This document shows positions 22,392-32,787 of a stretch of 64,000 nt of DNA, piece by piece. Positions within the stretch are counted from its first letter, which is position 1. Each line of letters opens with the position of its first letter. This stretch comes from DATFJT01 sp965230755. Lineage in GTDB: Bacteria > Bacteroidota > Bacteroidia > Chitinophagales > Saprospiraceae. Location: the NCBI GenBank assembly GCA_965230755.1, contig CBDDLT010000005.1, positions 296,570-360,569 of the forward strand, read 5' to 3'. The position numbers and the translations under genes were made by a program. The notes beneath the pieces are model-generated. The model ran no database searches. It saw nothing but the letters and a program-made list of their open reading frames with translations, and was not told the origin of the DNA.

Positions 22392-24515
22392 ATGTCTGTT
22401 AATCCTTTTGCACAACATTCTTATCGATCGAATTTTGATCAACCGGAAAACGACGATTCCTGGACGGGTTACGAGGAAATACCTATTCCTAATTCTCCCG
22501 AAAAGATCAGTAAGGAATTCAAGCATCTGGAAGAAGTATCCGGATTTAGTCCTTTTCTTCGAGGACCATATGCCTCGATGTATGTGGGACGTCCTTGGAC
22601 CATTCGACAGTATGCAGGATTCTCGACCGCCTCGGAAAGCAATGCCTTTTACAGAAAAAATTTAGCGGCAGGGCAAAAGGGTTTAAGTGTCGCATTCGAT
22701 CTACCCACTCATAGAGGTTACGACAGCGATCATCCTAGAGTAAAAGGAGATGTGGGTAAAGCGGGAGTAGCCATTGACTCGGTGGAGGACATGAAGATCT
22801 TGTTTGATCAGATTCCCTTGGATAAGATGTCGGTATCTATGACCATGAATGGTGCCGTAATCCCCATTATGGCTTTTTTGGTTGTGGCAGCAGAGGAACA
22901 AGGTGTTAGCCCGGATCAAATAAAGGGTACAATCCAGAACGATATTCTAAAGGAATACATGGTTCGAAATACCTTCATTTATCCTCCCCAGCCTTCCATG
23001 CGTATTGTGGGAGATATTTTTGCTTATACCGCATCAAAAATGCCCTATTTCAACTCGATTAGTGTCAGTGGATATCACATGCATGAGGCGGGTGCCAGTG
23101 CGGATTTAGAATTGGCATTTACCATTGCGGATGGCATAGAATATGTAAGGTCAGGTATCAAAGCTGGGCTAAAAGTGGATGATTTTGCTCCCAGGATTTC
23201 TTTCTTCTGGGCCATCGGAATGAACCATTTCATGGAAATAGCAAAGCTTAGAGCAGGTAGATTGCTATGGGCGGATCAAATGAAACAATTCGAACCCAAG
23301 TTGAGTCAATCGATGAGATTGAGAACCCATTGTCAAACTTCGGGATGGAGCCTAACTGAGCAGGATCCCTATAATAATATTGCCAGGACTTGTATAGAAG
23401 CCATGGCGGCAGTTCTTGGAGGAACACAATCACTACACACCAATTCTCTTGATGAAGCCATCGCTTTGCCGACAGATTTTTCCGCAAAAATTGCCAGAGA
23501 CACTCAGATATTTATCCAGAAAAATTCTGGGGTTTGTAATTTGATTGACCCGGTAATGGGTTCGTACTATATTGAATATCTAACGGAGCAATTATTCAAA
23601 AAAGCTAAAAAGAGAATTGAGGAAATTGATGGTCATGGCGGCATGGCCAAAGCGATAGAATTGGGTCTTCCCAAAAGAATGATTGAAGAAACTGCAGCAA
23701 AACGGCAGGCCCATATCGATAGTGGAACGGAAAGGATTGTTGGCGTCAATGTGCTCAATACCAATGACGACCATCCGGTAGAAGTTCTTGAAGTCGATAA
23801 CGAAGCAGTGAGGAAGGGTCAAATAGAAGGATTGACCAGAATAAGAGCAGAACGGGACGAGACCTTATGCATGCAAGCGCTTGATCGACTGACGAAAGCA
23901 GCAGAAGCTAAGGACAATTTATTGGAATTTGCCATAGAAGCAGCAAGGCAAAGAGCGACCCTAGGTGAAATATCTATGGCAATGGAAAAAGTTTTTGGAA
24001 GACATAAACCGGAAACCAAGACAATTACCAATGTTTATGCGCGCAATATGACGAACAAAGAAGCTATCAAAGAAGTAATTGGATTATCAGAGAAATTCCA
24101 TGAAATGGAAGGGCGAAGGCCCAGGATATTAGTAGCTAAGCTGGGTCAAGACGGCCATGATCGCGGAGCGAGAGTGATAGCAACTGCTTTTGCTGATCTT
24201 GGTTTTGATGTTGACTTGGGACCTTTATTTCAAACCCCTAAAGAGGCGGCACAACAAGCCATAGAAAATGACGTACACTTGGTCGGGGTATCCTCATTGG
24301 CCGGTGGCCATAAAACGCTTGTTCCGGAACTCATTGAAGAACTTAAGAAATTGGGCAGAGAAGACATTTTTGTGATAGCTGGAGGGGTTATCCCAAAGCA
24401 GGACTATCAGTATTTATTTGACAGAGGAGTTCTGGCTGTATTTGGTCCGGGTACGGTTATTCACGATGCTGTTAAAGAGTTGCTCAATATATTGATTGAT
24501 TACTTCAAGGCATGA
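22392..24515 (+). CDS. mutB: Methylmalonyl-CoA mutase large (catalytic) subunit
   Basis: This 707-residue adenosylcobalamin enzyme interconverts (R)-methylmalonyl-CoA and succinyl-CoA in propionate metabolism. The N-terminal TIM barrel contains GPYASMYVGRPWTIRQYAGF (about 58-77; key tyrosine and arginine), TMNGAVIP and NTFIYPPQPSMRI. The C-terminal cobalamin domain has the base-off motif GQDGHDRGARV near 587-597, with the Co-binding histidine, then GVSSLAGGHK. The ends match MutB/ScpA. The gene is monocistronic and overlaps the convergent glutaminase gene by 16 bp at their 3' ends. Its partner subunit and MeaB are encoded 6-8 kb upstream. Confidence 0.97.
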   Translation: MSVNPFAQHSYRSNFDQPENDDSWTGYEEIPIPNSPEKISKEFKHLEEVSGFSPFLRGPYASMYVGRPWTIRQYAGFSTASESNAFYRKNLAAGQKGLSVAFDLPTHRGYDSDHPRVKGDVGKAGVAIDSVEDMKILFDQIPLDKMSVSMTMNGAVIPIMAFLVVAAEEQGVSPDQIKGTIQNDILKEYMVRNTFIYPPQPSMRIVGDIFAYTASKMPYFNSISVSGYHMHEAGASADLELAFTIADGIEYVRSGIKAGLKVDDFAPRISFFWAIGMNHFMEIAKLRAGRLLWADQMKQFEPKLSQSMRLRTHCQTSGWSLTEQDPYNNIARTCIEAMAAVLGGTQSLHTNSLDEAIALPTDFSAKIARDTQIFIQKNSGVCNLIDPVMGSYYIEYLTEQLFKKAKKRIEEIDGHGGMAKAIELGLPKRMIEETAAKRQAHIDSGTERIVGVNVLNTNDDHPVEVLEVDNEAVRKGQIEGLTRIRAERDETLCMQALDRLTKAAEAKDNLLEFAIEAARQRATLGEISMAMEKVFGRHKPETKTITNVYARNMTNKEAIKEVIGLSEKFHEMEGRRPRILVAKLGQDGHDRGARVIATAFADLGFDVDLGPLFQTPKEAAQQAIENDVHLVGVSSLAGGHKTLVPELIEELKKLGREDIFVIAGGVIPKQDYQYLFDRGVLAVFGPGTVIHDAVKELLNILIDYFKA

Positions 24516-25090
24516 GATTTTTTTAATAACTCTTGCAGGCTCCAGTCCAGTAATTCGAGGCCTCGTTGCGTTCCGATTGATTCGGGATGAAACTGCCAGC
24601 CGATATAGCTTCTATCCTTGGCTGCAAGACCCATGATGTAAGACGTCTTATTACAATAAGCTAAAACTTCGGAAGCACTGGGAATCTCATCTACCACCCA
24701 ACTGTGATAATGCATAATATCTATTTCTGGTAAGTGATGAGTATTTATTGTCGAATCGGTCCACTTCAATTTTGTGGTTTTACCATGCAGGGGAACCTCG
24801 CATCTTTTCAGTGTTCCACCCTGAACCAATGCCAGTAACTGATGCCCCAGGCAAATACCGAGAAAGGGAATTTTATTCAATTCTTTTTTGATCAATCGAA
24901 TGGTGTCCGCTTTCTCTTTAGGAATTCCAAAGCCGGGTGAAATTACGGCTAGATCATATTGTTCGATATCAACATCAGCCAATTCTTCAGATTGAATCCA
25001 ATCCAATTCGAAATCAAGCTGCCTAAAGTAATCCATCAAAATATGAGAAAATGAATCGCGATGATCCACAAAAAGTAGATGCCCTCTCAT
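24500..25090 (-). CDS. pabA: Glutamine amidotransferase, PabA/TrpG type
   Basis: This 196-residue class I glutaminase supplies ammonia for 4-amino-4-deoxychorismate (folate) or anthranilate synthesis. The triad is visible: C80 in GICLGHQLL, with H168 and E170 in QFHPES. The start LLFVDHRDSFSHILMDYFRQ is typical. The oxyanion loop reads SPGFGIP instead of the usual SPGPG. No synthase component I gene lies nearby, so PabA and TrpG cannot be told apart. It heads no obvious operon but lies 7 bp downstream of the cvpA-like gene on the same strand. Confidence 0.88.
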   Translation of the reverse strand: MRGHLLFVDHRDSFSHILMDYFRQLDFELDWIQSEELADVDIEQYDLAVISPGFGIPKEKADTIRLIKKELNKIPFLGICLGHQLLALVQGGTLKRCEVPLHGKTTKLKWTDSTINTHHLPEIDIMHYHSWVVDEIPSASEVLAYCNKTSYIMGLAAKDRSYIGWQFHPESIGTQRGLELLDWSLQELLKKSHALK

Positions 25091-25097
25091 CTTGTAC

Positions 25098-25622
25098 CTA
25101 CTGATCCTTATTCATGGCCTCTCCTGAGGTTTGCCAAAAATCCCTTAACACAGGCTCTAATTTCTTGATGAGCTCGCGCGATTGTTCCGGAAAAGTCTCC
25201 AGAAAAGGATAGGTAAAAGACTCGGACCTTTTCGTTTCCGAAATCATATTGGCTTGAACCAAAAACCAAAGTATCAAACTATAAATAAGAATGGTGAAAG
25301 TAGAAAAGACAACACCTCCCGCCAGCTTATTGATGATATTGATATTGAGATTCTCCAGCAGTTTCTCTATGATTCTAGCTATCATTCGAATCAAAAACAT
25401 CGATATAATAAAGGCCAACAAGAAGCCCGCGATGAACATAAATGAGTGCTCTACATTAAATATCCGCTGCAATGCATTGGAAAATGGAACAGAATATCTC
25501 ATCGCCACGAATAAGCCAATTAGAATGGATAGACCCCAAAAAACAGTTCTTAAAATTCCACTGTTATATCCTCTGAAAAAACCGAAGCCCGCCACCAATA
25601 AAAAAAGTAAATCTATAATCAT
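25098..25622 (-). CDS. CvpA family membrane protein
   Basis: This 174-residue inner-membrane protein has four hydrophobic segments (about 3-20, 28-45, 62-85 and 100-120), preceded by IDLLFLLVAGFGFFRGYNSGIL, the CvpA hallmark (key words GYNSGIL). CvpA is linked to colicin V production and to purF-related phenotypes in Escherichia coli; its molecular role is still unclear. The C-terminus is cytoplasmic or periplasmic and polar. It is likely co-transcribed with the glycosyltransferase gene upstream (10 bp) and the glutaminase gene downstream. Confidence 0.88.
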   Translation of the reverse strand: MIIDLLFLLVAGFGFFRGYNSGILRTVFWGLSILIGLFVAMRYSVPFSNALQRIFNVEHSFMFIAGFLLAFIISMFLIRMIARIIEKLLENLNINIINKLAGGVVFSTFTILIYSLILWFLVQANMISETKRSESFTYPFLETFPEQSRELIKKLEPVLRDFWQTSGEAMNKDQ

Positions 25623-25632
25623 CTTAAACCGA

Positions 25633-26760
25633 TTAAATCAAGCTCAAATATAACTCCTGATGCTGTTGACAAATGATTTTCGGGTCGAATTTCTTTAGGT
25701 GTTCGGCATACCTTGTGCGCCTGGTCTGCGAGTCAATTGAAGATTCCAATATTTTTTTGATTTTAAGATATATTTCCTCAGACGTTATTTCGTCTAAATA
25801 GTAACTCATATCTCCACCGACTTCAGGCAAGGACGACATGTTAGAACTGATAACAGGAGTACCACAATACATAGATTCTATTACCGGAATACCGAATCCT
25901 TCATACTCTGAAGGGTAAATCAACATTTCGGCCCCGTTGTATACATAAGGCAAATCTATATTGCTAATACCAGATCGAAATAAAATCTGATCACCAAGAT
26001 CATTATCTACCACATATTGATAAACCCTTCTCATGTATTTCCTTCCGCTACCGATGACAACCAAAGGAATTCCTGTTTCGGAGTATTGATGAGCGCTCGC
26101 TTGCACAATCTCCAGTAACTTCTTTCGCTCTATTACACTTCCCACATACAACAAGTACCGATCTGGCAAATCATATCTCTCCTTAAAGTCATTGTCCTTA
26201 TCATAATTCACAAAGAAGTCTCGGAAAAGTGGAGAACAGGACTGATAGATGACTTCCACTTTATTCTCGTCAACACCATATTCGCGCACCACATCTCTTT
26301 TTGTACTGTGACTTATTGCAATAATTTTATCCGCATTTTTACAGGCCTTTTTCGATTTGTAATCATAAATTTTTCTGTCCGTATTGCTGTAATACTGGGG
26401 ATAAATTCGATGGATAATATCGTGCATGGTCACGACAGATTTGATTCCTCTTTTCTTTAATCCCTGGGTCAATTCATGACTAAGACCGTGAAATATTTCT
26501 AGTCCGTTACTCTTGGCAACTTTCGAAATGCCAAACTGCCTCCACAGCCTGTGGAAACTATGCTTGGGTAGCACAATCTCTCCCTGAAAAACACTGGTAA
26601 AATTTTGGATTTCTTCCAGTTGTCTATGATATCGCGGAGTGTATAGGACATATTGATTATCGGGTTGATGCACGGATAAATCTCCGATTAATGTGCGAGC
26701 ATAATTTCCCAGACCAGTGAAATTGTGAAAAGCACGTTTAGCATCGAAACCTATTTTCAT
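25633..26760 (-). CDS. Glycosyltransferase family 4-type (GT-B)
   Basis: This 375-residue GT-B enzyme probably adds a hexose to an envelope polysaccharide or lipid. The start ATG at 26760 gives MKIGFDAKRAFHNFTGLGNYART, the normal GT4 opening (key words FTGLGNYAR). The C-terminal domain shows YVGSVIERKKL (about 210-220), LVVIGSGRKYMRRV, and the donor-site signature YPSEYEGFGIPVIESMYCGTPVI (in part; E-x7-E arrangement at about 305-318). The acceptor is unknown. It is the first gene of a - strand cluster with cvpA and pabA. Confidence 0.9.
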   Translation of the reverse strand: MKIGFDAKRAFHNFTGLGNYARTLIGDLSVHQPDNQYVLYTPRYHRQLEEIQNFTSVFQGEIVLPKHSFHRLWRQFGISKVAKSNGLEIFHGLSHELTQGLKKRGIKSVVTMHDIIHRIYPQYYSNTDRKIYDYKSKKACKNADKIIAISHSTKRDVVREYGVDENKVEVIYQSCSPLFRDFFVNYDKDNDFKERYDLPDRYLLYVGSVIERKKLLEIVQASAHQYSETGIPLVVIGSGRKYMRRVYQYVVDNDLGDQILFRSGISNIDLPYVYNGAEMLIYPSEYEGFGIPVIESMYCGTPVISSNMSSLPEVGGDMSYYLDEITSEEIYLKIKKILESSIDSQTRRTRYAEHLKKFDPKIICQQHQELYLSLI

Positions 26761-26982
26761 CCGTTTAAAATTTTTCTGCGTCAATGGAAGCTCAAGTCCA
26801 AGTTATGACTTATCAGTACAGCTATTCTAAGAATTAATTCTCTCAGAAAATTTCAATTGACTCTACAACCTAAGGAATCCTTTTTTCGTTTCCAATATAG
26901 TAATTTTTAGACCAGAACATCTGCGTCCAGACTCCCCACTGGACAAAATGATGAAAAATTTAGTAATTGCATGAGGGTGTCT

Positions 26983-26990
26983 TATATTTG
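26983..26990 (+). promoter_or_regulatory. -7 box of the large protease gene
   Basis: TATATTTG matches TAnnTTTG, 35 bp before ATG 27026. No well-spaced -33 TTG is seen. Confidence 0.4.
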
Positions 26991-27025
26991 ACAGCCCTAC
27001 TATAGTGCTAAACCATATACAAATT

Positions 27026-30000
27026 ATGAAACAAGTATTTTTTATTGTTCTAACCAGCCTTCTAACACTCCCAAATCTTTCAAAGGCGCAATCCAATTTT
27101 GAAGCCTTGGACATACCCATATTTGCAATGGAGCCGGTAAATAATAAAGATCTTCAAGAGGTCTACTCCAATGAAACCAAAGAGAATCGAGCTCCTAAGT
27201 TTGCGCATCCATTTAAAGTAAACATCGACCAGGAAGACTTTCTTCAAGTGATAGGTACTCCGAATACTAGTTTCTATGGAGAGATTTACTCTGAAGGGGC
27301 TAAGAGTTTGAATTTGGGTTTTGAACAATTCTTACTTCCAGAGGGTAGTCAATTCTTCATATACTCCCATATGGAAAAAGAATGGATTGGACCATTCGAA
27401 AAAGAAAAAAGAGAAGTTTTAGAGTATTGGACACCCATCATCGCCGGAGATCGACTTACGCTTAAAGTCACCGTACCCACTGAGCTACGCGATCAGCTTA
27501 ATGTAGAACTGAGTAGTGTAAACCATGACTTCGTAGGTTTTGGTGGAGCGGTATCGGGAAGTTGCAATCTTGATGTAGTCTGTGGGGCAGCTGACGGATA
27601 TCCTGAAGTGGATCTTTACAGAGATATTATTCGATCTGTTGGTGTTTATACCATCAATGGAACTTGGTTCTGTTCCGGTGCTTTGATCAACACCGCAGAC
27701 CAGTCATGCAGACCGTATTTTTTAACGGCCAATCATTGCCTAAATAGTAACGCAGCTGCTAATGGTGTAGTGATATATTGGAATTTTGAAAACTCTTACT
27801 GCCGACCTCCGGGATCAGCAGATAGTGGTTCAGGAGGTGATGGTCCATTAGACCAGTTTAATTCCGGAACGGATCTTATCGCATCTAATGCGACTTCCGA
27901 CTTCACCTTGCTAGAGGTATCCGGAGATATTGACGCGGATGTCAATGCCTTCTTGGCGGGCTGGAATAGAGAAAGAAAAGCTCCACCTGCGGCTATCGCC
28001 ATACATCATCCAAGCACTGATGAAAAGAGGATCAGCTTTGAGTTTGACCCCTTGGCCATATCTGATTATTTATCCACCAACGTCAACAATAATGAGCACT
28101 ATTTATGGGTGGATGATTGGGATGTAGGTACAACGGAACCAGGTTCATCAGGTTCCCCATTATTTGATGAAGACAAGAGAATTATTGGTCAGTTGTCAGG
28201 AGGTTTTGCGGCTTGTGGAAATGAGGATAGCGATTGGTACGGATTCATGGCATCTAATTTTAGTTTGGAAACGAACCCCAATAATGGAATAGGTTCCCAT
28301 CTCGATCCAAATCAATCCGGTGTGATAGTGGTCGATGGGGAAGAATACAATACCTGTGGCTTAAGTAATTTTGCCATCATTGGTTTGATGGATACGGTTT
28401 GTACAGATACCGATACTTTGAAATTCAAGATTATCAACTCGGATCCGACGGAAGACCTTAGTCTTACCGTTGAAACTGGCTCCGAGAACCCTACTGTTAC
28501 CTTTTCAAATGGAGATGTTTTAGCATCCGGGGATTCTACCATCTTAATGCTGACGGACCTTGCCGATTACGGCGCTGGAGTGAATTCTTTTGAACTGGAT
28601 ATTGACCAAGGTGGTGCCAGTATAACAAGAGAGTTGTTATTTGTTAGAATGACCGTTCCTAGCGTGCCAACGATTATTTCCCCTGTTAGTGGAGCTTCGT
28701 TGTTGGCTCCATTCGATATCGAATGGCAAGATGTGGGAACCAGTTATACTTTGACTTATTCCTTGAATAGTGATTTTTCTGATTCCACTGAAGTAGAATT
28801 AACCGAGGCATCCTTTAGAGTAGAAAATTTTGATCTCGGGGAGAGATATTACTTTGAAATCATTGCTCACAATCTTTGTGGCCCTTCATTGCCGCTCGTT
28901 GTAGACTATGAAATTAGAGATGCAATATGTTATTTGTTAGATCATAGCGAGGATGTCAGTATAAGTGATAATTCTACCTCTGAAATACCATTCGGTGTTG
29001 ATATAGGTGGTGGTTTGGCCTATCTGGAATTAAGAAATGTAGATATCGCTCATACTTATGTTGGTGACTTAACCATAGAATTAACAGCAAATGGTCAATC
29101 CATAACTTTGTTGGATGAGGAATGTGGATCTTCAAATAATGTTCTCCTGGGATTCAAAGATGATGGTTTGGCAGACATTCCTTGTCCTCCGAGTACGGGA
29201 TTAGATTATCAGGCAGAAACTCCATTCAGCGATTGGTATGGCAGAACCGATATTGATAAATTCAATTTTGTTGTTTCAGACGGAGCCCAGGGAGATGAAG
29301 GTCAAATTCAAAATGTATCTCTTTTCTACTGTACTGAAAAGAATCAAGGACAGGGATATATCTCTGAAGACTTTTCGGATGAAATGTACCAATTAGATGT
29401 TCTCACGGTTAACCTTGAGATCGATACCAGTATTTTAGGCTCCAGCGATGTTAGTCTGACGGCTAGCTTACCAGCGGATATTTCCTTCGACAATTTTACT
29501 GGTTTCTTTGATAAAAACTTAGCCAGTTTCAACTTGGTCGCTGACGGTGCCGCCCCAGGAAACTATCAGATAGATTTTGTAGCGGAAAGCAGCCTTGCAA
29601 TAGACATGGTTCGTCTTGATCTGACCGTCTTGCCTTGTTTGTCTCATCCTGATATTGCGGCAATTCCGGATACACTTAGAACATACTATTATGATTTTAA
29701 TTGGAGTGACCAGGGTAGTGCGAGCTACAACTATGTCATCTCAGATAATAGAATACCTCAGATGGGCAATGTCTTTGATAGTGGTAATACTAATAATACC
29801 AATCATTTGTCTACCGCATTGCCCAATGATCAGTGGGTATACATTTCTGTTGAATCCGATGGTGATTGCCTTATAGGTCCAACTTCTGTTGATAGTTTTT
29901 ATGTAGAATACAATTACGCCATTGATTTATCTCAGGATTCACTGGTCATATGTCCAGGTGATACATTGTTCATCGATTTGAGCATTGGTGATCGATATTT

Positions 30001-30748
30001 TGACAGTTTAAGCCTGGATATAATAGGAGATGATTTTAATGAATTCACCTTTTGGTATAATCAAGCTACTTTATTCGATGACAACCGAGTTAGAGTTAGC
30101 TTCACTCCGGAGAACAGCCAGGTTGGATTGGGCTATACATTTCAACTACTAGTATCGGATTTTGTGTCCTTTTCAGATTCCAGGGATTTATATGTTTTTG
30201 TGGATTGGGATGAGGTCGAAGCTACCTTAACTTCGCCGCCTCAGGATTCTATGCTGATCATACCTCCAGTCCTTTTTACTTGGGATGGACCTCCGGTCGA
30301 TGGAGTCCTAGAAATAAGTAAAAATGAGAGTTTTGATCCCATCGTGTATTCCTATGATGTGAGCGGAGTCAATGAGATGCTGTTTGAAGATATGCTGGAT
30401 AATACCACTGAGTATTTTTGGAGGGTTCGAACCGAGAGTTCTTGCGATATTGCTGTTTCGGAGACTTTCAGTTTTACCACTGATATTATCGAGTCTACTG
30501 TCGAGCCTAATAAGGATTTGTTCAATGTATTCCCGAATCCTACTTTTGGAGATCTCAATTACCTTTATACCGGACCAGGGGAAGTTGAATTCATGGTTCG
30601 AGATATTCAGGGTAGAATAGTAATTCAGAAAAATGCAACTTCCAACGTGGAAGGTATAATTAATATGAAAAACCTCAGTCCGGGAATGTACACGCTGGAG
30701 GTTTTAATTGGAAAAACGGTTTTACACAAAAAAATAAACAAACTGTAA
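27026..30748 (+). CDS. Secreted trypsin-like serine protease with P domain and T9SS sorting domain
   Basis: This 1240-residue exported protein starts at ATG 27026, which gives a clean signal peptide (to about residue 22). A lysyl-endopeptidase/trypsin-like domain follows (about 170-430) with histidine in FLTANHCLN (about 236), aspartate in ATSDFTLLEV (about 291) and serine in GSSGSPLFDE (about 377). Next come immunoglobulin- or FN3-like segments, then a proprotein-convertase P domain (about 632-772), further beta modules, and a type A sorting domain (VFPNPTFGDLNYLY, IVIQKN, LSPGMYTLEVLIG). It is an extracellular or cell-surface protease. FahA begins 4 bp after its stop, a spacing usual for co-transcription despite unrelated roles. 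Confidence 0.9.
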   Translation: MKQVFFIVLTSLLTLPNLSKAQSNFEALDIPIFAMEPVNNKDLQEVYSNETKENRAPKFAHPFKVNIDQEDFLQVIGTPNTSFYGEIYSEGAKSLNLGFEQFLLPEGSQFFIYSHMEKEWIGPFEKEKREVLEYWTPIIAGDRLTLKVTVPTELRDQLNVELSSVNHDFVGFGGAVSGSCNLDVVCGAADGYPEVDLYRDIIRSVGVYTINGTWFCSGALINTADQSCRPYFLTANHCLNSNAAANGVVIYWNFENSYCRPPGSADSGSGGDGPLDQFNSGTDLIASNATSDFTLLEVSGDIDADVNAFLAGWNRERKAPPAAIAIHHPSTDEKRISFEFDPLAISDYLSTNVNNNEHYLWVDDWDVGTTEPGSSGSPLFDEDKRIIGQLSGGFAACGNEDSDWYGFMASNFSLETNPNNGIGSHLDPNQSGVIVVDGEEYNTCGLSNFAIIGLMDTVCTDTDTLKFKIINSDPTEDLSLTVETGSENPTVTFSNGDVLASGDSTILMLTDLADYGAGVNSFELDIDQGGASITRELLFVRMTVPSVPTIISPVSGASLLAPFDIEWQDVGTSYTLTYSLNSDFSDSTEVELTEASFRVENFDLGERYYFEIIAHNLCGPSLPLVVDYEIRDAICYLLDHSEDVSISDNSTSEIPFGVDIGGGLAYLELRNVDIAHTYVGDLTIELTANGQSITLLDEECGSSNNVLLGFKDDGLADIPCPPSTGLDYQAETPFSDWYGRTDIDKFNFVVSDGAQGDEGQIQNVSLFYCTEKNQGQGYISEDFSDEMYQLDVLTVNLEIDTSILGSSDVSLTASLPADISFDNFTGFFDKNLASFNLVADGAAPGNYQIDFVAESSLAIDMVRLDLTVLPCLSHPDIAAIPDTLRTYYYDFNWSDQGSASYNYVISDNRIPQMGNVFDSGNTNNTNHLSTALPNDQWVYISVESDGDCLIGPTSVDSFYVEYNYAIDLSQDSLVICPGDTLFIDLSIGDRYFDSLSLDIIGDDFNEFTFWYNQATLFDDNRVRVSFTPENSQVGLGYTFQLLVSDFVSFSDSRDLYVFVDWDEVEATLTSPPQDSMLIIPPVLFTWDGPPVDGVLEISKNESFDPIVYSYDVSGVNEMLFEDMLDNTTEYFWRVRTESSCDIAVSETFSFTTDIIESTVEPNKDLFNVFPNPTFGDLNYLYTGPGEVEFMVRDIQGRIVIQKNATSNVEGIINMKNLSPGMYTLEVLIGKTVLHKKINKL

Positions 30749-30752
30749 GCGA

Positions 30753-32009
30753 ATGATCAATTCAAATTGGAAAAGCTGGATCGAATACGAAAATAAGACG
30801 GACTTCCCTATTCAAAATATTCCGTTTGGAATAGCTCAAGCCCATGGAAAAGGAGCTGTGGTTAGTAGAATAGGAGATGAGGTGATATTTATAAATGTAC
30901 TGGCCGAAAAAGGCCTATTTGATGATATAGATGGTTGTGATACTGCCGTTTTTTCTCAGGAATTTCTCAATGATTTTATCGCATTAGGTAAAGAAGTCAG
31001 TTCAGCCGTAAGAATTAGGATTGCAGAATTTGCAAAAGAAGAAAACAGAGAGCGCTATGCGGATTGGGCAGGAGAAGCTCTGGTTCACATACGAGATTGT
31101 AAATTAACCATGCCTGTACGGATAGGAGACTATACCGACTTCTATAGTAGTATTGAACATGCGACCAATGTAGGAACCATGTTTCGGGATCCCAATAATG
31201 CCTTGCTACCGAACTGGAAACATCTTCCGGTAGGATATCATGGCAGGGCCTCTTCCATTGTGGTAAGTGGAACAGATATTCACCGCCCAAAAGGTCAAAT
31301 GATTCCACCAAATGCTGAATCTCCTGTATTCGGGCCGTGTCGTTTGCTCGATTTCGAATTAGAAATGGGTTTTGTAATTGGCCAGTCTACAGAATTAGGC
31401 AATTCCATCCCGGTGGATGAAGCAGAAGAATACATCTTTGGTATGATGTTGTTCAATGACTGGTCGGCAAGAGACATACAAAAATGGGAATATGTACCAT
31501 TGGGACCATTCCTCGGAAAGTCATTTGCTTCTACTATTTCACCTTGGATAGTTACATTGGAAGCACTTGAGCCATTTCGATACGCTTCGGAAGACCAGGA
31601 TCCAATTCCTTTAGAGTACTTAAGACAGAAAAATAGAAGCAGTTTCGACCTCAATTTAAATGCTTACATCAAGTTAGAATCAGGAGAAGAAGTTAATATT
31701 AGCAGTACTAACTTTAAGTATATGTATTGGACCCAGGCACAGCAACTGGCTCACCACACCGTCAATGGCTGCAATGTCAATGTGGGAGATGTTTGTGCGA
31801 GCGGCACTATCAGCGGTAGAGACCCTGGATCATATGGGTCCATGTTGGAGTTATCCTGGAAAGGCACCAAACCATTGCCTATGCCGGATGGCACGGAGAG
31901 AAAGTTTTTACAGGATGGCGATACCTTAATTCTCAGAGGATACGGAGAACGAGACGGTATCAGAATTGGTTTTGGAGAGGCCCGGGGTAAGGTTTTGCCA
32001 GCTTTATAA
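30753..32009 (+). CDS. fahA: Fumarylacetoacetase
   Basis: This 418-residue enzyme hydrolyses 4-fumarylacetoacetate to fumarate and acetoacetate, the last step of tyrosine degradation. N-terminal SH3-like domain (to about 120), then the catalytic FAH domain with YTDFYSSIEHATNVG (about 128-142; metal aspartate and catalytic histidine), ELEMGFVIG (metal glutamates), LFNDWSARDIQKWEYVPLGPF (in part), and GTISGRDPGSYGSMLELSW. Length is that of bacterial and eukaryotic Fah. It follows the protease gene by 4 bp. No hmgA, hpd or maiA gene lies in the window. Confidence 0.96.
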   Translation: MINSNWKSWIEYENKTDFPIQNIPFGIAQAHGKGAVVSRIGDEVIFINVLAEKGLFDDIDGCDTAVFSQEFLNDFIALGKEVSSAVRIRIAEFAKEENRERYADWAGEALVHIRDCKLTMPVRIGDYTDFYSSIEHATNVGTMFRDPNNALLPNWKHLPVGYHGRASSIVVSGTDIHRPKGQMIPPNAESPVFGPCRLLDFELEMGFVIGQSTELGNSIPVDEAEEYIFGMMLFNDWSARDIQKWEYVPLGPFLGKSFASTISPWIVTLEALEPFRYASEDQDPIPLEYLRQKNRSSFDLNLNAYIKLESGEEVNISSTNFKYMYWTQAQQLAHHTVNGCNVNVGDVCASGTISGRDPGSYGSMLELSWKGTKPLPMPDGTERKFLQDGDTLILRGYGERDGIRIGFGEARGKVLPAL

Positions 32010-32138
32010 TGCTCCGTCCTGTTGAGTTTGACAGGCAAATATTTTGAGTATCAAGTCTACCTAATTAACTTTGGAGTCTTCGATGGCTATGAGTAAGGTG
32101 GTATTGGGGGTATTTAAAAACAAGAGGAAAGAAAACAG

Positions 32139-32771
32139 ATGAAAATTCATGCTTTGCAAGCTCATCCTAAAAAAGATAGCCTGAATGGCGCTTTGTACAA
32201 CACGGCCTTGGATTATTTTAAAGAGCAAGGACATGAGGTAAGCACCTTGGACATCTATGAAGCACTTCCGGATTTATTGGCTTCAGCGGAAAATGTTCTT
32301 TTCAAAGGAGAAAGTTATGCCCACAATTGGGTAAATAGGCGCTTTGAAAGAACGGATTTTGTAGAAGAAGAAATCGCCCGTGTGCATGCTGCTGATTTGG
32401 TATTTATTCAGACTCCAATCTGGGTGTATCAAATTCCATCTTTTCTCAAGTTGTACATCGAGCAAATATTTGTCTACAACAAGTTCTTCAGACTTCATAG
32501 AACCTGGAGGGATGACTTTGTCTATAAACCTTTGATCAAGGATAAAAAGTGTCTCATGTGCATAACCATGGGTGGTCATCCTAAAATGGTTGAGGCCATG
32601 GTAGAAGGTGATATTGACAATGTAGTTATGCCCAGTAGATATACGATAGAGTTTTCGGGGTTCGAATGGTTAGATCCTCATTTAGTCTTTAGAACAACTG
32701 CTCCACCAGACGAAGCAGATGACTATTTAGGAGCTTTTAGATCCTTCCTGGAACAAAACTCAGATATCTAA
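32139..32771 (+). CDS. NAD(P)H-dependent oxidoreductase, flavodoxin-like fold (MdaB/NQO-type)
   Basis: This 210-residue flavoprotein of the flavodoxin_2 family probably reduces quinones by two electrons. It opens with ALQAHPKKDSLNGALYNTAL (about 4-23), the FMN/FAD phosphate-binding region, and contains LVFIQTPIWVYQIPSFLKLYIEQIF (in part; the usual PxWw-x-P-x-LK pattern) and CITMGGHP. There is no membrane segment. It stands alone between fahA and a repeat-bearing gap. A role in oxidative stress is typical of the family. Confidence 0.85.
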   Translation: MKIHALQAHPKKDSLNGALYNTALDYFKEQGHEVSTLDIYEALPDLLASAENVLFKGESYAHNWVNRRFERTDFVEEEIARVHAADLVFIQTPIWVYQIPSFLKLYIEQIFVYNKFFRLHRTWRDDFVYKPLIKDKKCLMCITMGGHPKMVEAMVEGDIDNVVMPSRYTIEFSGFEWLDPHLVFRTTAPPDEADDYLGAFRSFLEQNSDI

Positions 32772-32787
32772 GAAAATAGTAATGGCT